Shown here piece by piece: positions 62,009 through 64,000 of a DNA stretch of 64,000 nt. The notes below the pieces were generated by a model. The model saw only the letters and a list, made by a program, of their open reading frames with translations, searched no databases and had not been told where the DNA came from. Within the stretch, counting starts at the first letter, position 1, and every line of letters begins with the position of its first letter. The stretch is from G963665085 sp963665085 (GTDB lineage Bacteria > Bacteroidota > Bacteroidia > Bacteroidales > JAAAOM01): contig CAXXXS010000001.1 in the NCBI GenBank assembly GCA_963665085.2, forward strand, positions 1,302,001 through 1,366,000, given 5' to 3'. Both the position numbers and the translations under genes were made by a program.

Positions 62009-63994
62009 TTAACAGGTAAGTTCAAATTCAATACTGATTTCAGTTCCGTTTTCCGGTGATGAGTATAAATCGAACCTGCCTTCGAAGGAATTTACTCTTG
62101 CTTGTATATTCGAAAGGCCATTTCCTTTACAACCGGTTATTGTTTTGGGATCGAAACCACACCCGTTATCCTGTATGTTAAGGTTGATTCTTTTTTCTTC
62201 CTGGATGAATTGTACTGTAATTTCTGATGCTTTAGAATGTTTTAGGGCATTGTTGATAAGCTCCTGGGCAACACGGTAACAAGTAATTTCCAGTTTTTCC
62301 TCAAAACGTTGACTCTCGCCGTAGAAATAGAACTTCACATCTGTAGTTTTACTTGATATATTATTGCAAAAGTTTTCTAATGCATCTTTTAATCCGTTTT
62401 TTATTAAGATTTCGGGCATCATGTTGTGGGCAATTTGTCGTAATTCTTTTATTGAAGAATCCATTAATGAAAGGGCGTGTTCGTATTGCTGAAGCCCTTC
62501 TTCTGAAATAACTGCATTACCTTTCATATTCATTAAAGTTAGTTTAACACCTGATAAGATTCCACCAAGACCATCGTGCAGATCCCTGGCTAATCTTGAT
62601 CGCTCTGCTTCTTCTCCTTGCAAGGTAGAGTTCAGCGCGACCAGCTCTTTTTCTTTTTCTAATGTTTGTATTTGTTGTTCTTGTATAAGTGCATTTTGTG
62701 TTGCTAGCTTTTGTTTGTCCTTAAAATTTCTGTACATGGAAACACCACTTACAATCAATAAAAGTAAAGCTATAACAAACCCATAAAGCATTTGCGTCCT
62801 TTTCTGTATGGTGGCTTTTTGTAGCATTTTTTCTGTTTCCAGTTTCTCAATTTCATATTCGCGTTTCTTTTTCTCGAATTTGGCTTCTAAAAAGTTGATT
62901 TGTTTTCTTGTTTCTTCTGAGTATACTTTCTCTGATTCATCAATAGAGTTATTTAGGTAATCCCATGCTTTTTTATAATTTTTCCTGTCGTATTCCATAT
63001 AGGTATATGTATCATAAATATTCCGTAGCAACAATGATGAATTTAATCTTTGCGCAAACCTGAAAGCTGAGTCCAGTATTTCTTCGGCTTTTCTAAACTG
63101 GCTGTTATAGTAATAATTCGTTCCTATTTTGTACAATGCATCACATTGATCAAATGTATTGTTGGCAGCTTTCGATTCTTGATAAGCAAGTTCGTAACTT
63201 TCTAGCGCCTGTTGGTATTTATCCTGTTGACTGTATATAAAACCTTTGTTATAGTAGATATTATGTTTTAATATGTGCGAATTTGTTTGGAATGATATTT
63301 CTAAAGCTTTGTTATACATTAATTCTGCAGAGTCGTACTTGTTTTCGTATGTAAGGCTATTGCCATAGTTAATAAACATTTCTGCCTTACTTTTAGGAGA
63401 GTTTGCTTTGTCTGTCAGGGCAAATGCCTTCTGGAAATAGGAAATACCTTTATCATCCTCTCTTGTTTTGTAATAGCAATCGCTTATCCTAATGTATAGT
63501 TTTATCAAGGAGTCAAAATCATCTGTTTTTATGAGGTATTCAAGTGACTCAAAATACATTTCAAGGGCAATATCAAAATCACCATTTAAATGATATAAGA
63601 GGGCATAACTGCTTAGTATAGCTCCAAGTTCTTTTTGATAAGCAGGGGCATTGGATTCCTTGAGAACGGCATTTTTAGCACTTTCAAGATATTTAATTGC
63701 TTTTTCGAAAATGTAAATATTGGTATAATATTTTCCTAAAACGTGAAATGTTTTAGCCCTTTGAAGATCATTGTTTGTTTTTTCTGCAAGCTTTATAGCA
63801 TTTGCAATGTAGGGATTTAGCTCAATTGAATCTTTCTCCAAAGATTCTCCAAGATATTCGTTTAGTAAATCGAGTTTTACTGAATCATTTGAAGCTAAAA
63901 GGATTGCCTTTTTTAATGGGGCGTGATCTGAAGCAAATACATTAAGTGTAGTAATAATAAAAAAGAAAGGGACATAACATAATAGCTGTTTCAT
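62009..63994 (-). CDS. TPR-repeat sensor histidine kinase (HisKA_3)
   Basis: A 661-residue membrane kinase. It has a signal peptide (about 1-22), a periplasmic sensor of about nine TPR-like helical pairs (about 55-350, e.g. SAELMYNKALEISFQTNS, YQQALESYELAYQESK), a coiled coil, one membrane helix (about 402-420), a second coiled coil, and a HisKA_3 domain with phospho-acceptor His473 in RSRLARDLHDGLGGI. The HATPase domain ends with DNGCGFD and GNGLSNIQARVNSF. TPR sensors of this kind may detect proteins or peptides. Start at 63994 is 6 bp from the window end; the gene is complete. Confidence 0.95.
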   Translation of the reverse strand: MKQLLCYVPFFFIITTLNVFASDHAPLKKAILLASNDSVKLDLLNEYLGESLEKDSIELNPYIANAIKLAEKTNNDLQRAKTFHVLGKYYTNIYIFEKAIKYLESAKNAVLKESNAPAYQKELGAILSSYALLYHLNGDFDIALEMYFESLEYLIKTDDFDSLIKLYIRISDCYYKTREDDKGISYFQKAFALTDKANSPKSKAEMFINYGNSLTYENKYDSAELMYNKALEISFQTNSHILKHNIYYNKGFIYSQQDKYQQALESYELAYQESKAANNTFDQCDALYKIGTNYYYNSQFRKAEEILDSAFRFAQRLNSSLLLRNIYDTYTYMEYDRKNYKKAWDYLNNSIDESEKVYSEETRKQINFLEAKFEKKKREYEIEKLETEKMLQKATIQKRTQMLYGFVIALLLLIVSGVSMYRNFKDKQKLATQNALIQEQQIQTLEKEKELVALNSTLQGEEAERSRLARDLHDGLGGILSGVKLTLMNMKGNAVISEEGLQQYEHALSLMDSSIKELRQIAHNMMPEILIKNGLKDALENFCNNISSKTTDVKFYFYGESQRFEEKLEITCYRVAQELINNALKHSKASEITVQFIQEEKRINLNIQDNGCGFDPKTITGCKGNGLSNIQARVNSFEGRFDLYSSPENGTEISIEFELTC

Positions 63995-64000
63995 CGATTA

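Noticed and set aside
1..64000. tRNA, rRNA and CRISPR genes
   Set aside because: Intergenic gaps were read on both strands for cloverleaf, rRNA and repeat-spacer patterns; none was seen.

Overview
The window is AT-rich DNA from a member of the Bacteroidota. Support for this includes type IX secretion (T9SS) C-terminal domains, several TonB-dependent receptors, the Bacteroidota promoter form (TTG/TTTG about 20 nt upstream of TAnnTTTG), the conserved ftsX-DUF3098-uppP-truB-queA and DUF177-rpmF-plsX-fabH gene orders, and an F-ATPase cluster that lacks atpD and atpC. I cannot name a genus; the large surface proteins and T9SS fit a Bacteroidales/Marinilabiliales- or Flavobacteria-like lineage.

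Layout. Positions 1-1924 (+) hold the end of a biotin carboxylase gene, a biotin carrier protein, a small CWC zinc-knuckle-like protein and a PAS-only protein. Positions 1926-3934 (-) hold a CPBP protease, a DUF1287 protein and cobO. Positions 4014-4565 are a decayed four-helix-bundle (S23-type) gene between direct repeats. Positions 4592-11044 (-) are a cobalamin-riboswitch operon: a tandem DUF4465 T9SS protein, a second T9SS protein, a BtuB-like receptor and a BtuG-like propeller lipoprotein. Divergently, 11067-15788 (+) is a probable metal (zinc?) acquisition operon: a His-rich small protein, a ZnuD-like receptor and two DUF4625 lipoproteins. It contains a MITE-like inverted-repeat element and ends with an unexplained nested RNA hairpin and a terminator. 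A Xaa-Pro aminopeptidase follows, then one 16.1 kb gene for a 5374-residue modular surface protein (17279-33403).

Positions 33698-41853 are mostly housekeeping on the minus strand: deoxynucleoside kinase, GH3-like protein, queA, truB, uppP, DUF3098, ftsX and bipA. From 41854 to 50853 (+) come DUF177-rpmF-plsX-fabH, bactofilin, atpZ and the F-ATPase genes atpB-E-F-H-A-G, with a terminator-like hairpin between atpE and atpF. Positions 50860-58947 (-) hold an orphan PAS histidine kinase and a TetR-controlled envelope transport module: TetR, LolA-like protein, two MacB/LolC-type permeases, ATPase and an outer-membrane barrel. Positions 58989-60567 carry two adjacent insertion sequences (IS200/IS605 and IS1595). 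The window ends with a small barrel protein and a TPR histidine kinase/NarL regulator pair.

Functionally the notable parts are nutrient capture at the outer membrane (cobalamin and probably metal), a giant secreted adhesin-like protein, and several RNA hairpins in operon gaps that probably set expression ratios. All family assignments are from reading the sequence, without database searches.
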